Translations under genes and position numbers: made by a program | Assembly (NCBI GenBank): GCA_029448655.1 | Contig: JACCLO010000004.1 | Span: forward strand, 620,001 to 684,000 | Length of the DNA stretch: 64,000 nt | Direction: 5' to 3' | Origin: Wolfiporia cocos | Lineage: Eukaryota > Basidiomycota > Agaricomycetes > Polyporales > Phaeolaceae | Shown here: one piece after another, positions 10,241 through 22,609 of the stretch | How positions within the stretch are numbered: the stretch's first letter is position 1 | How the letters are laid out: every line of letters starts with the position of its first letter | Notes under the pieces: model-generated | What the model was told of the DNA's origin: nothing | Databases searched by the model: none | The model's input: the letters and a program-made list of their open reading frames with translations, nothing else

Positions 10241-11232
10241 TTTTATTGTCACAGTAGATTAATCTGCCGCAGCTAGCAGATTAATCTGCATGCAAACCTA
10301 GCTCACAACTGCGATTTCTTAAGCGAAGGGCAGTTGGCAGATTGAGATAATTGACTGAAGTCCCTCACAGAGTAGAAGAGGTGAACTGTATGGGCTTCAT
10401 GTGGTGCACGAAAACAGAGCTTTGCGTGGGTAGCTGTAAAACTTCTGCGCCTGCCAATCCTTCATTATCAAGATGAGGGCGTTTGGCATTCCAGTACGCT
10501 GCCCATTCTCTCGTGTTCCTGCCTTGTGTGCTCTCGTGCTCTTGCATTCCTTATACTCTTGTGGTTTCATGTTTTCTCACCTATACTGCTGAGCCTCCTG
10601 CTTCACTCGATACCCTTTCTGCGCTGCGCTTTCTCTGTGGAAACTCCGTGGCCGCAGGGCCGAATCTCCTTTGTAGAAAAGTGAACGTAGGTGTGTTACA
10701 AACTGGCGGCGAGCCACTCTGCTCACGCCTGGCTTAAGTACATTACTGGCAGCCCTAGTGACCCGCTAGCTTGCCCATTACTGTGCCATCTGTCTGCCAT
10801 CACCGCGCCATCCTGTGCCCTGGCAATGCCGCAGACCCCAAATTGCAACATTCTCCACAATCATTGTCCCCACAGTGCTCTCGCCTCATCGTATTTTCCC
10901 CCACACTACATGTTTTTATTCTTCTCCCTCCGTGTCATTTGCTTTCTGCAGAATAATTTGGACCTTACTTTTAATGGGCTCTTTAACATTAGTTTACCGC
11001 ATGACTGCTGTAGATGCGATGGTTATAAAGTGTAATTTCGCAATTATTGTGAGAGTTCAAAATCAAAGGGGCTGCTGGTTTCAGGCAGACAGTAGCATTA
11101 CACCAGGGTCTGGAGTGATGAACCTCAAACCAACGATGGGTTGTGCAGCTTATCTCAGACTGGGCTCTTAGTTCTACAGGTCATTCCAGACCTGCTTCTT
11201 GCCAACCTGTGAATCTCCAGAGCCGTCAGCAA

Positions 11233-12224
11233 TAGTGTTGTGAGGTCCGGTCTCAAGGACCGCTAAAGACCAAGGACCGGACCAGGACCGGACTGACTAG
11301 GACCAATTCAACGGTCCGGTCCAGTCCTGGTCCTGACACGGTCCTGGTCCTGGTCCTTCTGAGTGGTCAGATTTTGCAGGACCAGTAAGGACCGGTCTGG
11401 ACCGGTCCCGAATTTATCGTAGAATAGCACTTATAATGTGGTTATTCCAAGGTAGGGAACCATGACTGACCAATTTACAATAAAACCAAAGTATTTAAGA
11501 CCCCCTAGAGTGGGTCTGCAGCATGTATATACCACTGGCTATTAGGGTAAACACATCAGACAGAAGCTGACATGAATAGTAACAACCAAAAACCTTCTGA
11601 TTTATGATACAATGAAGCACTGCTATTGTCTTGGGCAATGCTTGGCACACACAGGTTGTCCTCATATTATCACTAGTTTTGCTGACTGACATGCAGTTGT
11701 GTATTCTCCCATCCAGTAGTGTTAACACTCACCTATTATGGTACACATGCATGGTGCATTCAATATCACTGGCAGAGCGCTGCTTAGTGGTGGTTATATG
11801 CTACTCATTGTGGCACATACAAAAATGCAACACATGATCTCATCAGATACAACTTGAGGTGTGCAGTTACTGCAGTGTCATTTCTGTGTGTTGACTTCAG
11901 TATACAATTTTACTTTCAGAAATCAAGAATCAGTGCACCACAGCCAATTTTTTAGCTGTACTTAGTATATTCTGGTATATATCGAGTAGTAAGTACACTT
12001 TTGTTGCAGTTTCTGACATATAAAACTAAAGTTAAGTCAATAATCACTTGATCGGTCCTGGACCGGTCCAGACCAGTCCTAGGACCGCTATAGGACCGCG
12101 GTCCTACTTGGGACCGGTCCTCAGTCCGGTCCCTCGTTGCCCATGGCGGTCCGGTCCTGGTCCCGGTCCTCGGTCCTGCCCAATACATGCAAAAGACCGG
12201 ACCGGACCGGACCTCACAACACTA
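11233..12224. mobile_element. hAT-type MITE, GGACC/GGTCC word family, 992 bases
   Basis: Terminal inverted repeats of about 20 bases beginning TAGTGTTGTGAGGTCC. The 8-base target duplication is GTCAGCAA / GTCAGCGA (one mismatch), and unit 3 (about 55325) has the empty site. About 150 bases at each end are packed with GGACC/GGTCC words in both orientations, as in GGACCGGTCC. The middle is AT-rich and has no transposase ORF. TIR start and 8-base duplication fit the hAT superfamily. Confidence 0.85.
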
Positions 12225-12540
12225 GTCAGCGAGTTCCACAGAGCATGCACGACCACATGGTAGCTTAGAGAGAGAGAGAGAGACAACCATTTATATCCCG
12301 CAGTCAGTATCCTATGTACATGTGCGGCAGCTGCTAGAGCCCATGGTCGAAGGTGAAGAGTATCACAAAAACGAGTAGGGTGGTGTTAGTGGTGGGATGT
12401 CTGTTAGTCGTGGTGAGAGGGAAAGGGGTCGTAGGTACTCTGAAGGAGTGGAACGAACATCATATGGGCCCTGAGTTAGGCCAACGCTTGTTCAATAAAT
12501 ACTTGAGAAAATGGGTGGAAAAGGAGTAGAAAAAGTATAA

Positions 12541-13075
12541 CTAGGATGCAGAAGAACTTGCTGCGGAAATGGGTGTGGAGCTGACGATCTCCCAAGAGAT
12601 CTGAGGGTTGAATACGTCGCGTTTGCGCGTGATGCGTTGGACACCGGCTAGAGATTCTTCGATGTGTTCGAGGATGACGTGCGTGTCGTCGTCAGGGAAG
12701 GATACGTAAATGGAGGATCGGAGCTTCGCAGATCTGTCGTTGATCCAGTTGAAATTGGAGAATTGAATAGGGTCGGAGTGGTGTACATTGGCATGGTGAA
12801 GACGGTACCAGAACGTGGTGTTCCGGAGTACCTCGTACCATTCCATGCCTAGAAGGTGAGAGTTGTAAGGTTCGGTGTTAAGGGATGGACGTTGAAGAAC
12901 GTTGTTGATTTGGAGGGTGAGAGAATGGGTGGGTACAAAGAGATGAGGAGGTTCATATAATACATTGCCCCACGGTTTGGGGCCGGCGGGTTGAGAATAG
13001 ATTGGTCCTTCCATAGGACCAGCAGGGCGGTCGTAGATAGGTCCCTCCATAGGACCAGCAGGTTGGTCATATAGG
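12541..13075 (-). pseudogene. C-terminal part of broken retroposon ORF
   Basis: Carries two or more copies of a proline-rich PIYDxPAGPMEG-like motif, then about 120 residues with no recognised domain, ending at TAA 12541. The frame continues across the solo LTR at 13076-13786 into 13792-14150, where the same motif reappears (YDHPIGPLEK). The 5-base duplication at the LTR confirms that one ORF was split. Confidence 0.6.
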
Positions 13076-13786
13076 TGTTACGGGTCAAATACCCGTTCGT
13101 ATATTCGAGTCGTGAATATAGATCATTCTTCTGCATGTAGGCACGTCGCCGTATGCAAGGCAAATACTCGTTAGATGCCTTCGGGTCCTAAGTGAAGTCC
13201 TTAGGAGATCGGTTAATATCCAATACGTGTTAGAGGATATAATCTGTTCAAGTGCGAGTCGAATAGAATATAAGACTCGCCTAAGTCCGAGAAGTCAGTG
13301 TGCACTTCGAGGACTTAGTCGTTCGATTGCTTGAGTGAGAAATACTGAGCGTAGTTTCCTACGTTTGAGAACGAGTATAAGACTTCTTGTTTATACAACA
13401 AGGTCGAGCTGAAGAGCTTCGACAATAAGTACATGAGCTTTTATACTACGCTAAGTTTCAGGGGTCAAGTTCGTCCCAGATGTCACCGCTACTATCTACG
13501 CTATAGTACCAAACGTTTGATAAGTATGTAGTGATATGTCTGAAACGATAGATAGAAATGATGATGGCGGTTGAACGCCATCTGTCAGCTAACGAATGAT
13601 AAACATGAAACGGGGACAGAGTTGGATCTTTCAAAAAGTGAAACATGCCCTACATGCTAATACAACTGGGGATATGCCCAGTAGAGTCACAAGTAGCCAG
13701 GGGGTTGGTTGCGCAACAAGTCCCTGTATCGTATTCACCTGGTGGTGAGTTCTGTCGATATTCGAAAAATTAAAATAACCGTAACA
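13076..13786 (+). mobile_element. Solo LTR, 711 bases, family of Gypsy element 2
   Basis: Begins TGTTACGG, ends CCGTAACA, with a perfect 5-base duplication ATAGG (13071-13075 and 13787-13791). It is closely similar to the LTRs at 45393-46099 and 53607-54314. It splits the retroposon ORF. Confidence 0.88.
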
Positions 13787-14276
13787 ATAGGGGTTTCTCA
13801 AGGGGGCCAATAGGATGGTCGTATAGGGGTGGTTCGAGCAGGAATTCGACGGTGTCGACCGAGTCAACGGAGTTATGACTGGGAGTGGGTGATGGGGCAC
13901 GAGGAGGTGTGGGTTGTGGGGATGGTGTTCGAGGTGGCGTCTCGGGATGATTCGGAACCCAGTGGAGACACGGTTCGAGCTGCTTCGGGGTGGGCCAGAC
14001 TGAGCGGTTAGAAATGTGCTTGAGGTGAGGTGTGGATGGCGTGGTGCGTGGCTTAGGGGTGGAGGGTGTGGGGGGTGTGGGCAAAGAGTTGTTGAATGTA
14101 GGCGCTAGGAGTGAGGTGAGACGTAGCGCAAGGTTGTTGACTTCCTGCTGAGGGACTTCAGTCAATTATCTCAATCTGCCAACTGCCCTTCGCTTAAGAA
14201 ATCGCAGTTGTGAGCTAGGTTTGCACGCAGATTAATCTGCTAACTGCGGCAGATTAATCTACTGTGACAATAAAAT

Positions 14277-14370
14277 GGCACATCAAGGATTCGAACCAAG
14301 GACCTTAGCACAGATGAGAATAACAGCATCGCAGCGTAATTAGCCAACTGAGCTACAGTGCAACTGGTGT
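14277..14370 (-). ncRNA. tRNA-like sequence in element B, left arm
   Basis: Minus strand: A box TAGCTCAGTTGGCTAA and B box GGTTCGAATCC. Degenerate acceptor stem. Confidence 0.4.
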
Positions 14371-14651
14371 TGCCCCCATTTTAAGCAATATATAGAGTAT
14401 TTTGTAAACTTCATTTTCGCAGTTTAACATCTTCCATAACACAAATACAAATGAATCTGCCTCTAAAGACCTGTGATTCCAGTGTATTCAGCTTTCCCAT
14501 GGTGAGTTGCTCCAGGTCAAGCATGGTAAATCAAGCTACCACTATCATTGATTTCTTTATACTTGTTGGAGCAGTTAGTTGCCTTGATGATTTGCGAAAA
14601 TTGTGTGTAAAATTTGCGTTATATATATTTTAATTGGTCAATGGTACCTGT

Positions 14652-14739
14652 TGCCACAATGGCTCAGTTGGCTAATTACGCTGCAATGCTGTTATTCTCA
14701 TCTGCGCTAAGGTCCTTGGTTCGAATCCGGGATGTGCCA
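14652..14739 (+). ncRNA. tRNA-like sequence in element B, right arm
   Basis: TGGCTCAGTTGGCTAA (A box) and GGTTCGAATCCGG (B box), ending TGTGCCA. About 5 of 7 acceptor pairs can form (GCCACAA against ATGTGCC), the best of the four copies. The middle is too long for a plain tRNA arm. Confidence 0.45.
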
Positions 14740-14949
14740 TTTTATTGTCACAGTAGATTAATCTGCCGTAGTTAGCAGATTAACCTGCGTGCAAACCTAG
14801 CTCGCAACTGCGATTTCTTAAGCAAAGGGCAGTTGGCAGATTAAGATAATTGACTGAAACTCTACTCCTGCTGCAAAGTGAGCAGGGAAGGGAGTTCGGT
14901 GTGGGCCAGTTCATTGGCACCATGGGTGATAGTGGTGAGGAGGTAGGAT

Positions 14950-15565
14950 TAGTGATGTGCAAAGCACGGCTCAAAGCCGTGAGCCGGGCCTGGCCGAGCC
15001 AACTTAAGCCAGGCCGAGCCGAGCCTGGGGGGGCGGCTTAAGACGGCTCAGGGCCCGGCTTGGACCATGAGCCGGCCATAGCCGAGCCCTGAGCTGGCGG
15101 CTTTAGGCGCGCAGCTGTGGTGTTGTTAGAATTAGCAAAAATGGGCCCTTTAGTTTAAGATTTTGCATCAATTCACCTTATATGATTTCAACAACCATTA
15201 CAATGACTTGTGATCTGCTAAAACGGTGCGGAACGTTGTGACTACTGTTGCGATCGGGGTTGTGATCGAGATCTGGATTTTCGGTCAACATCATAAGCAG
15301 CTGTAAAAACACTTGTAGATCAGAATAACAACAAATAGTAGACATATAAGCATTCTGAATATGTTGTGCTGTCATTTGAACTGCACAAGCCAATAATTTC
15401 GAGGTCCTACATGATTACCCATAAGCCCTGGCCTGAGCCTGAGCCGGGCCCAAGCTGGCCTGAGCCGTCAAGGAGGGCCTGGCTTGACATTCCGCGGAGC
15501 CCGAGCCCTTCAAAGCTGGGCCCAAGCCCCGGGCTTTGAGCCGAGCCGTGCTTTGCACATCACTA
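14950..15565. mobile_element. hAT-type MITE, GAGCC/GGCTC word family, 616 bases
   Basis: Ends TAGTGATGTGCAAAGCACGG and its inverse, with a perfect 8-base duplication GGTAGGAT (14942-14949 and 15566-15573). The first and last 120 bases are arrays of GAGCC/GGCTC and GGGCC words. No ORF of interest inside. Confidence 0.88.
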
Positions 15566-15773
15566 GGTAGGATACGTGTGTCTTCCAGAGAGGAAGAGCA
15601 TAGGTTGATGGGGTGGTTTCATGTGCCCGGTGAATGCTTTGGGCGGCGTTGAAAAGTAGGTCAAAGGCAAAGGTAGCGGGGGTGATGTCGTTAGGGACCC
15701 TTGGGGTGTTCGGGACGGTGCATTGGGTGTTCATGGTGAGGTGGACGATGCGTAGCATCAGCAAAAAAGCAGG

Positions 15774-16643
15774 ATAACTGTATGTGCATATAAGGCATGC
15801 AGGTGTTTGCAACAGTTTGAGTGTTATGTATGCATATGTAAGGCATCACATGCCACCACAATGGTTGCGACAACTTGCATGTCCTCAAATGTATCATAGG
15901 TATAATATATGAGCATGTGTGTGCATATATGCGACTCGATGATACATGGAGGACTTGTATTAATATATCTTGTTGATACATGTAGTCTCAGATATCAGAT
16001 GCATATATAATTGGTTCACAGTGCTGCATCCTGGATGCTTTAACATATAAGTGCATCATAATATTGCATGCGCATATATGATGCATACATCACTACCATA
16101 TGCCCATATATGCTAAGAACAAATAGTGTCGGTAATGCTCGGTTTACCAGGCATTGCAATATACACTGGGGTACTAAATGAGAAAGATTACTAACTATCT
16201 TATGACTTATGAAATAAAACTAATAGAAAGAAAGCTGTAAGCAGATCATGCCACTATTCTGCTATAGCATATCTTACCGGGTCATACATCTGTGTTTCGA
16301 GGATCGGCCGGGCATTGAAGTCTACTCGAGGCTTATGACGCGGACACGTGACGATTTCCCGCGCGTCGAGACGCGTCAAACGCGCCGGTGGCTAAGCTTT
16401 CCAATTGACATCTGAACTCGTTATTGCTATAGCTTGACGAGGTCTTGACGGATTTGGGCGATCTTGATATGCCTGTAATCGTATAGTCAATCTGTATTAT
16501 TCAATAGCTTTCGTTAGATTAATAATTAAGTTCTTCTGGCAATATGCACGTTAGCAAGGCCTGGCTATATTCCTGACTACTTTAGTGCGTCAATCCGTTC
16601 ATAGCTACTTACACACATTACAACAGTGACTGAATAAAATTTC
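15774..16643. other. Left subterminal region of the Plavaka element
   Basis: No gene. AT-rich, with repeated GCATATAT/TGCATAT words (15790-16120) and a GC-rich patch with ACGTGACG and CGCGTC (16346-16390), possibly transposase binding sites. Confidence 0.4.
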
Positions 16644-19600
16644 TCAGAGATCCCCAAATCCTACATCATAGTTTATGTACAGGTCATCATCATTCTCACC
16701 ATCCTCAGCCCCGAGTGCCCCATGTTCTGCAGCCAGTATTGTTTCAATGTCTTCATCCTCCTCCTCCTCCTCCTCCTCCTCCTCCTCATTTCCCCCCCCA
16801 TTCCCCTCCTCATTTTCATCATAAATATCTTCATCCTCACCTTCGTCACTGCTGCTCCCTATATTCTCCTCGTTGCCCTCACTGCCATCCTCATCCTTCA
16901 TTCGTACTTCATCTTCCACTTCCTCTGTGCCATTAATTTTTCCTCGCTGATCCCATGGTGGCTGCAACTGTTCCAATAAGTCCCATAAATCTTTATGACC
17001 AATCCCACCACCATGGAATCTCATAAACATATCCCTATCAACAAAGCTATTTCGACTTCATCAATGAAGTGCATGCAAAAAGCCATACAACTCACATATT
17101 GACATAGTAGTAGCACCAGTCCTCATCATTGTCATGATCTTGACGAGCAATTGAGGGTGGTAGATGTTGTGTAGTTCGGCCATGTGCAAAGGCAGGAATT
17201 ATATGAACAGCTCGTATTACTTCATTGGGGTCAAGAAACCCAAAAGCTCCAGGTTGAGTGCTGTCCAGAAATCCTACTCGAGGAAGACGGCGATCCTTCC
17301 AGCCTGATTTATAGGATAAATCACGACCGAACCAGCGCACCCATAGAATGTCCATGCGCTGGATGTCAGAGTTGCTTGACTGAGGGCCCAAATGCCTGAC
17401 ATCCAAGTGGAATACTCCAATAATCCGTCCATACCAGTATGGGTGCCAGTCATCGCTATTGTCATCCTCATTTGAGCGCACCATGATGTCAGGATGTGTC
17501 CGAGGGTTAACTGAATCAGTACACCGGTGAAGATCATAGGTGGTGTAGTTGAACCGTATGACCTTGTGGCGGTACATGCGGTTGTTTACTATCGCCACAG
17601 TGGCACGATCACGAGATGTAAAGTTGTATTCATCTCCACTATAAGTTCTTCTGAGTAATCGTGCAAGGAGGTGGTCAATCAAGTCAGGATAAAAGTCCTG
17701 AACAATCAAATCAGTAAATGTCCATTCATGAGCAATATAATATCTTACGGTTACTGCATGATCCCCCTGATGCTCTGACAGCCACTGTATGAGATCATGG
17801 TGATAACGCCGTTCCTCGGAGACTTGATAGTGTGCTGAGGGTGACATTTTTGGAAGGGCTTCGGGTTCTGTAAATTCAACGACGGCAGGTGCCCTGAGCC
17901 GTCTAGAATTAATTTTCTCAGAAGGCTCATGCTGCTGTGGCACTATGGTTAATTCGACAGCTGATGTTGTAGCTGAAGTACCCGGAGTAGCTGAGCTAAC
18001 AGGTCCTGTTCCTGTCTGCCATGCTCTGAGGGCTTCTTGAAGACGCCTCTCACGAAGCCTAATTTGATTGAGAAGCCGCTCTCGCTGGGAATGACGAGCA
18101 ATTTGCTTCTCAAATTTGTGTTTGTTCGTCCGGGCATAAAAGCGCTTTACACGCTTGTGCTCTTGTTCACCCTGGAAATAACAGAACATGAGCTCAAGTT
18201 CTTATATCAAATATAAACACTTTACAATCTGAGTAGTATAATTGTCAGTAGTTCCAAAGGCACGGATGGAGCTGACATAGTCCCCTAAGAAATGTAACTT
18301 GACAGTGGAGAGACTAAAGGTCTTGAATTTTGCGCCATTATTCCGACTTCCCCCTTGCGAAGTAGAAGACTGTGCCCTGTCTTTGCCTTTGTTGTATGCC
18401 TTCCTTCCTGCAACTTTGCGATGACGAGCTGTTTCTTCATTTGGAAGCTCGCGCGTTATGAATTTGGTGCATGTCTTCTTGACAAATTGGCGTAAGCTGC
18501 ATCCAAGCATGGAGGTACAACCTTCAAAGAAGTCTAGGGTTTTGTCTGTATGCATCCGCAATTTTGCATATGCATGCCACATGGCTAGGGTGAATAATAG
18601 GTCATGTATAACCTCATTATGTGGCGAGGGAAGAAGATCCTCGAATACTGGAATTGCGCACTGACTTCAAAGTTAGTCCAATAGATATAGGTTCAAATTG
18701 GGGCTGGATCATACCTGAAGTAGATCTTCAAAATCGCGTGCTGCAAGCTTCTTCATACCCGATGCATTGTTATTAAATTTACGTATGGTATCCCTTCCAA
18801 ATGTAGGAACGTTGCGATATCTGAATAATAATTGATCAACCGTTGTATTAAGTCATAGTATGTGAGTGTTACCTTTCATTCAGTGACTGAATAGGACCAT
18901 CACCATAGGCATACAAAATACGTAGAAGGTGTGTGAATGTAGCCTTCCAAACTCCAAGTTCAAATTCATGCAGTTGGTCTACAACAAGCATCGAAAAGTA
19001 GTTGAATCCAGAGCTCAAGAGCCGCTCAGAGAATGCGTTCTATAATAAGTGAGCATGGCGACAAGTAATAATAAATACTAATACATACTCGAACCATGGT
19101 AAGTGACTGCTTCTCCAGTGTCCCCTTGGTACGTTCACTTGTGAGACTCCATCCACGGTCAAATATCCAGGTGCGTGCTGTCTCAACTTGTTTTTGATGG
19201 GCAGGACTGTCTTCTCGCAAGTGCTGTCGGCGTTGCATGTCAGCATTTGTGCCAATTGCACTTATATACTTCGTCTCTGTCAAACAGCGTGGGCAGGGGC
19301 AACGTCCTAAGTATTTGATACAGGCAATTAGCACTCTATAGGAGTATACATTAGCAAATGTAAAAGTGAACAAGCTATTGACATACTTTTCAGGATAGTC
19401 CGCTGAGTAGGTAAAAAATCGAGGGTAGAGGCGTCGTACTATACCATCAGCACATAGCACAATAATGCCATGCCTATATGCATGCATGAACTCCTCATCC
19501 AAAAAAAGACGCCATGTAGCTTGATATAGTTCGCGTCGAGTAAATGTAAATAAATCTGCAGGGGCAGGTCGACCATATACCCTAGTATAAATGGTCTGGA

Positions 19601-21250
19601 ACCATTCCGGTAGCTAGACATAGTCAGATAAGCTACTTTCATAGAGTATCAGTACTCACAGATGGGATATATGCTGCATGATGTGATGCAAACTGAGTAG
19701 GTTTGCCACGTTCATATTTTGATTGATTTCCAAAATATACATATATAGGCCAGAGGGATGCGGTGCCAAAGTCTGCAAGATGGGTAGAATCTGACCAGAG
19801 CATCATAGCTGCTATTGCCCTTTCAAGCTCGCAGCCAGGTTCACAAGGTTGGCTCTGGAGTCTCTCATTCTCCTCGATGAAGGCATCACAGTGAAAAAGC
19901 TCGGAATATACACGAATTGATGAGCCCTCTGGATCCTTCGGATCTGTCCATTGAAGTCGAAATGGTGTATAGTGCCAGTTCGCTGCAGCAGGAGATGTGA
20001 AGGCATTCTTGATAATTTGAGTAAGTGGGCGGTAATGAACTCCTGGTACCGCCAAAGTTTCTGCATTCTCCTCTGGTTGCTGGACACCATCAGCTGGCAT
20101 GGGAATATGTAGTGTAGCCTCTCGCCATCCATCAGCAGCTGAGAATATCTCAGTGCTTGTCTGCTTGTCGATGTAAGTGTCCATTCGCTTCCGCTCACGA
20201 GATGCACCCAAGTAATCCTTTAGGTGAGTGAGTGAAAAATCTGGTGCTTGTAGAACATCGTTGACAAGACTATCAAGCCTGGAATCAGAACCTGAATTGG
20301 ACCCTACAGCATAGTCCCACTGCATCAGGCGGTATAAGCTTGGATTAGGAAATGGGGCATAGAATGTCTTCTGGGCATCTAGAACCGAGTTCATACTGCC
20401 AAGTCCTGACCACCAGTTGCCAGGTTGTTGAGATGCAGCCTGTAAAGCAGGAGAGTCACAAACAGATATTAAGGTTGTCACCTCCTCAGGGTCATGAGAA
20501 GGGAGATGGGTGTATGAGCGGTACAGCCCAAATGAATTGGGCAGGCTATTGGTGCAAGAGCTGAATGTATTTGTGAGTGAAATGGAGGGTCTTGCATCAG
20601 AGATCTCAGAGGTGGGGTTCTGGGAATTTACAGAGGAATTGTGAGAGGGTATGCCAGGATTAGGAATTTGTGATTCAGAGGTACTGGGTTCATGGCCCGG
20701 GGCGACAGAATTAATTGAGGAATCAGGATGTGTCACTGTTGGTTTGTATGCAGAAGTTGACTGTAGTGAGAAATATGATGGAAGAGCACTCGCAGATGAA
20801 GGTACAAAATCATTGAAGGCTTTCGGCAGGCGGCGAGCACAGAGAGGTCTGCCGGTCTGTGAGACTGGAGGTAGTGGATCTGGGTTTTTTTCTATTGGTT
20901 GCATAGAGTCCATAATATCATGACCAGGATCCTACATAATTTCCTTCCTTGTGAGTCTCATAGAAAGACTTCAATGTCAATTTTAGAAGCAACTAGCTCA
21001 CCGGGACATTGGCTTCAATCTGGAGTGGCTCCCCAAAGGAAGCATCTGAGATTGCAGCTGGAATAGGCTCATGAGATAAATCTATATGTTTCCGCTTTGA
21101 TTTATCCTGCAAATCTAATTGAATTTTTCGCTTGAGAGTGTCCAAGCGCTGCATCTGCTTATCGCGTTCACGGCAGGACTTCCGATGCACAGTGAGTCCC
21201 CGCTCTGAGTTGAATTCCCGTTCACATGCTGAGCAGATGAATTTGGGCAT
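16644..21250 (-). CDS. Plavaka-type transposase
   Basis: Nine exons on the minus strand: 21250-21002, 20931-19660, 19613-19387, 19335-19089, 19039-18873, 18820-18715, 18660-18226, 18171-17096 and 17046-16644. All introns are GT-AG and keep frame, giving 1393 residues with no internal stop. Seen: an N-terminal C2H2 finger (CSACEREF...HRKSC, residues 6-26); LWSDSTHLADFG and YFGNQSKYERGKP in the core; a CPCPRCLTETKY cysteine cluster; DQLHEFELGVWKATFTHLLR; VPTFGRDTIR; MKKLAARDFEDLLQ; GDYVSSIRAFGTTDNYTTQ; FVDRDMFMRFHGGGIGHK; and an acidic tail with a glutamate run. These match the transposase of basidiomycete Plavaka elements. It would cut and paste the element in the nucleus. The main uncertainty is the family boundary with KDZ and CACTA-like elements. 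Confidence 0.82.
16756..16790 (+). repeat. (CTC)n microsatellite
   Basis: A run of CTC/TCC triplets inside the last transposase exon that encodes its glutamate tract; length is likely to vary between copies. Confidence 0.7.
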
Positions 21251-22609
21251 GTTCTAGAGTGATCAGTAGCTGGGATCTCAGAGTCCACAATGTATAGCAT
21301 GAGCAGCCCAAGCTCTGTGACGACGCAACGCGTAAGACAGGTTGGGTCACGTGCTGTCAGGGCGCACTGATGATTCAATTCTAAAACAAGCAATCGACAT
21401 TCTATAGCTCAGAATGTGATGCCAATATATCATGTATGATGTTTTAACTCATATTAAAGTGGTGTCTTAGCCTAGCAGATGTAGGTCCATCCATAAAGCA
21501 CAGTTTAATACTCACTTACCCACAAATTGTTTCGGAGCCTCAAACGTCACATGTCAGGTAAGAGACTGTGGCGGCTCTGCCATATTTGTTAATCCCACAC
21601 TACCAGCTACTGGTTTACATGCTTGTGACTCTCTTCCTGCCTTTGTTTCAAGCTTTGAGGCATAATATAGCACCATTGAATATATCTGTTACTCTGGATG
21701 CACTCTGTATGTATATATTTGCTCAAGTCATGGACTTCGGTTGTGTCCTTGCTTCTTCACCTAAGATAATTGAATCAAAATTGGATCACAGTATATCACA
21801 GCCTCTGTTGCAATGTAATATATTATTCACTGTACATATTACACATTCATAAGCTCGACGATAGTTTATAGTCCTGATATAGAACCCTACATGAATTATC
21901 GGGTCATTCTCAATGGCATGCTCTTCGAGGGTCAGAATCTAATACAAATCATATGATACTTATTGATGACATTCATTAACATATGAGTAGTGTAAAACAA
22001 TATAATGGTGATTTTATGTTGGACGGTTCTGGAGATGTAAGCCGTACAATTGTATGGTGTACCAAATACAAGCAACTTTCTATGTGCCTGCAGAGAAACT
22101 AGGCTCTTGGATCTATTGGAAAAAACTCAATAGTTATGATAAGAAGTATGTGTAGTATGTATATATAAAATTTTGAAGTCATATGATTATTCGATCTTCT
22201 GCTGTGCATGGATTCTGAACGATAGTCTGTCTGATCACTGACTTCATCATATTTATGATGTCATTGACAAGCAAGCAATACAGATATCCATATATACACT
22301 GCTGAAGGGTAAACTATAGAACATAGAGAGAGTCTGATAGCAGTATCGTAATTTATCATGAGATGTGGCAAGAGCTATAGCCAGTAGTACCTGGGAGATG
22401 CCAAAACAGCCCTCAGCCACAGCAGCCACCGAGACGAAGGTTTAAGGTTTCGGAGTTTAAACACTGTTTGAGAGCAATCGCTGAACCGTTTTTGGAAGGA
22501 ATTAAGGAACAGTGTGGGCACGTGACGCAAGCAGACGCGTCTGACCGACCGAGTTTTTTGCTGCATCGTCCCACTTTTCCCTTAGCCTCATCACTGTTCT
22601 ACACCAATC
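21251..22609. promoter_or_regulatory. Shared divergent promoter region in the Plavaka element
   Basis: About 1.36 kb between the transposase start and the DUF6698-family start, which face away from each other. No gene. GC-rich patches with CACGTG(C/A) occur near each start (about 21343 and 22518), the rest is AT-rich. The arrangement allows joint control of the two genes. Confidence 0.4.

Larger units (their letters stand above)
9651..10365. mobile_element. Fold-back element A, 715 bases, with two inverted tRNA-like sequences
   Basis: Long inverted ends share TTCAGTCAATTATC and continue inward for about 200 bases (blocks AATCTGCCAACTGCCC and GCAGATTAATCTG). Each arm carries a tRNA-like sequence pointing inward on opposite strands. 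A sister copy of the same length is at 14151-14865. Unlike the sister, A has no flanking duplication: its left flank is the broken end of cassette 1 and its right flank is unrelated, so it sits at a rearrangement breakpoint. No ORF. Confidence 0.75.
14151..14865. mobile_element. Fold-back element B, 715 bases, with two inverted tRNA-like sequences
   Basis: Flanked by a perfect 8-base duplication TCCTGCTG (14143-14150 and 14866-14873). Long inverted arms carry tRNA-like sequences at about 14277-14370 (minus) and 14652-14739 (plus). Compared with element A the central part (ATGAATCTGCCTCTAAAG) has the same orientation but the outermost 10-15 bases are swapped, as if the core had flipped between its arms. 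No ORF; it needs a transposase in trans. Confidence 0.8.
13792..15755 (-). pseudogene. N-terminal and middle parts of broken retroposon ORF
   Basis: On the minus strand the ORF runs from ATG near 15733 (MNTQCTVPNTP) through 15574, is cut by the MITE 14950-15565, continues 14941-14874, is cut by fold-back element B, and continues 14142-13792. Excising each insertion together with one copy of its 8-base duplication restores one open frame. Residues are mostly helical then proline/serine/threonine-rich (PTPPTPST...). No domain recognised. It could be a gag-like ORF1 or a processed host gene. Confidence 0.55.

Noticed and set aside
10483..11171. Overlapping ORFs of 60-118 codons in the left arm of unit 2, with counterparts at 54524-55105
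   Set aside because: Several frames are open at once, none is favoured by conservation, and no domain, splice pattern or start context supports a gene.
14652..14739. Calling this a functional tRNA gene
   Set aside because: A and B boxes are good, but the acceptor stem has mismatches and the middle is too long for an ordinary anticodon and variable arm. It belongs to a repeated element.
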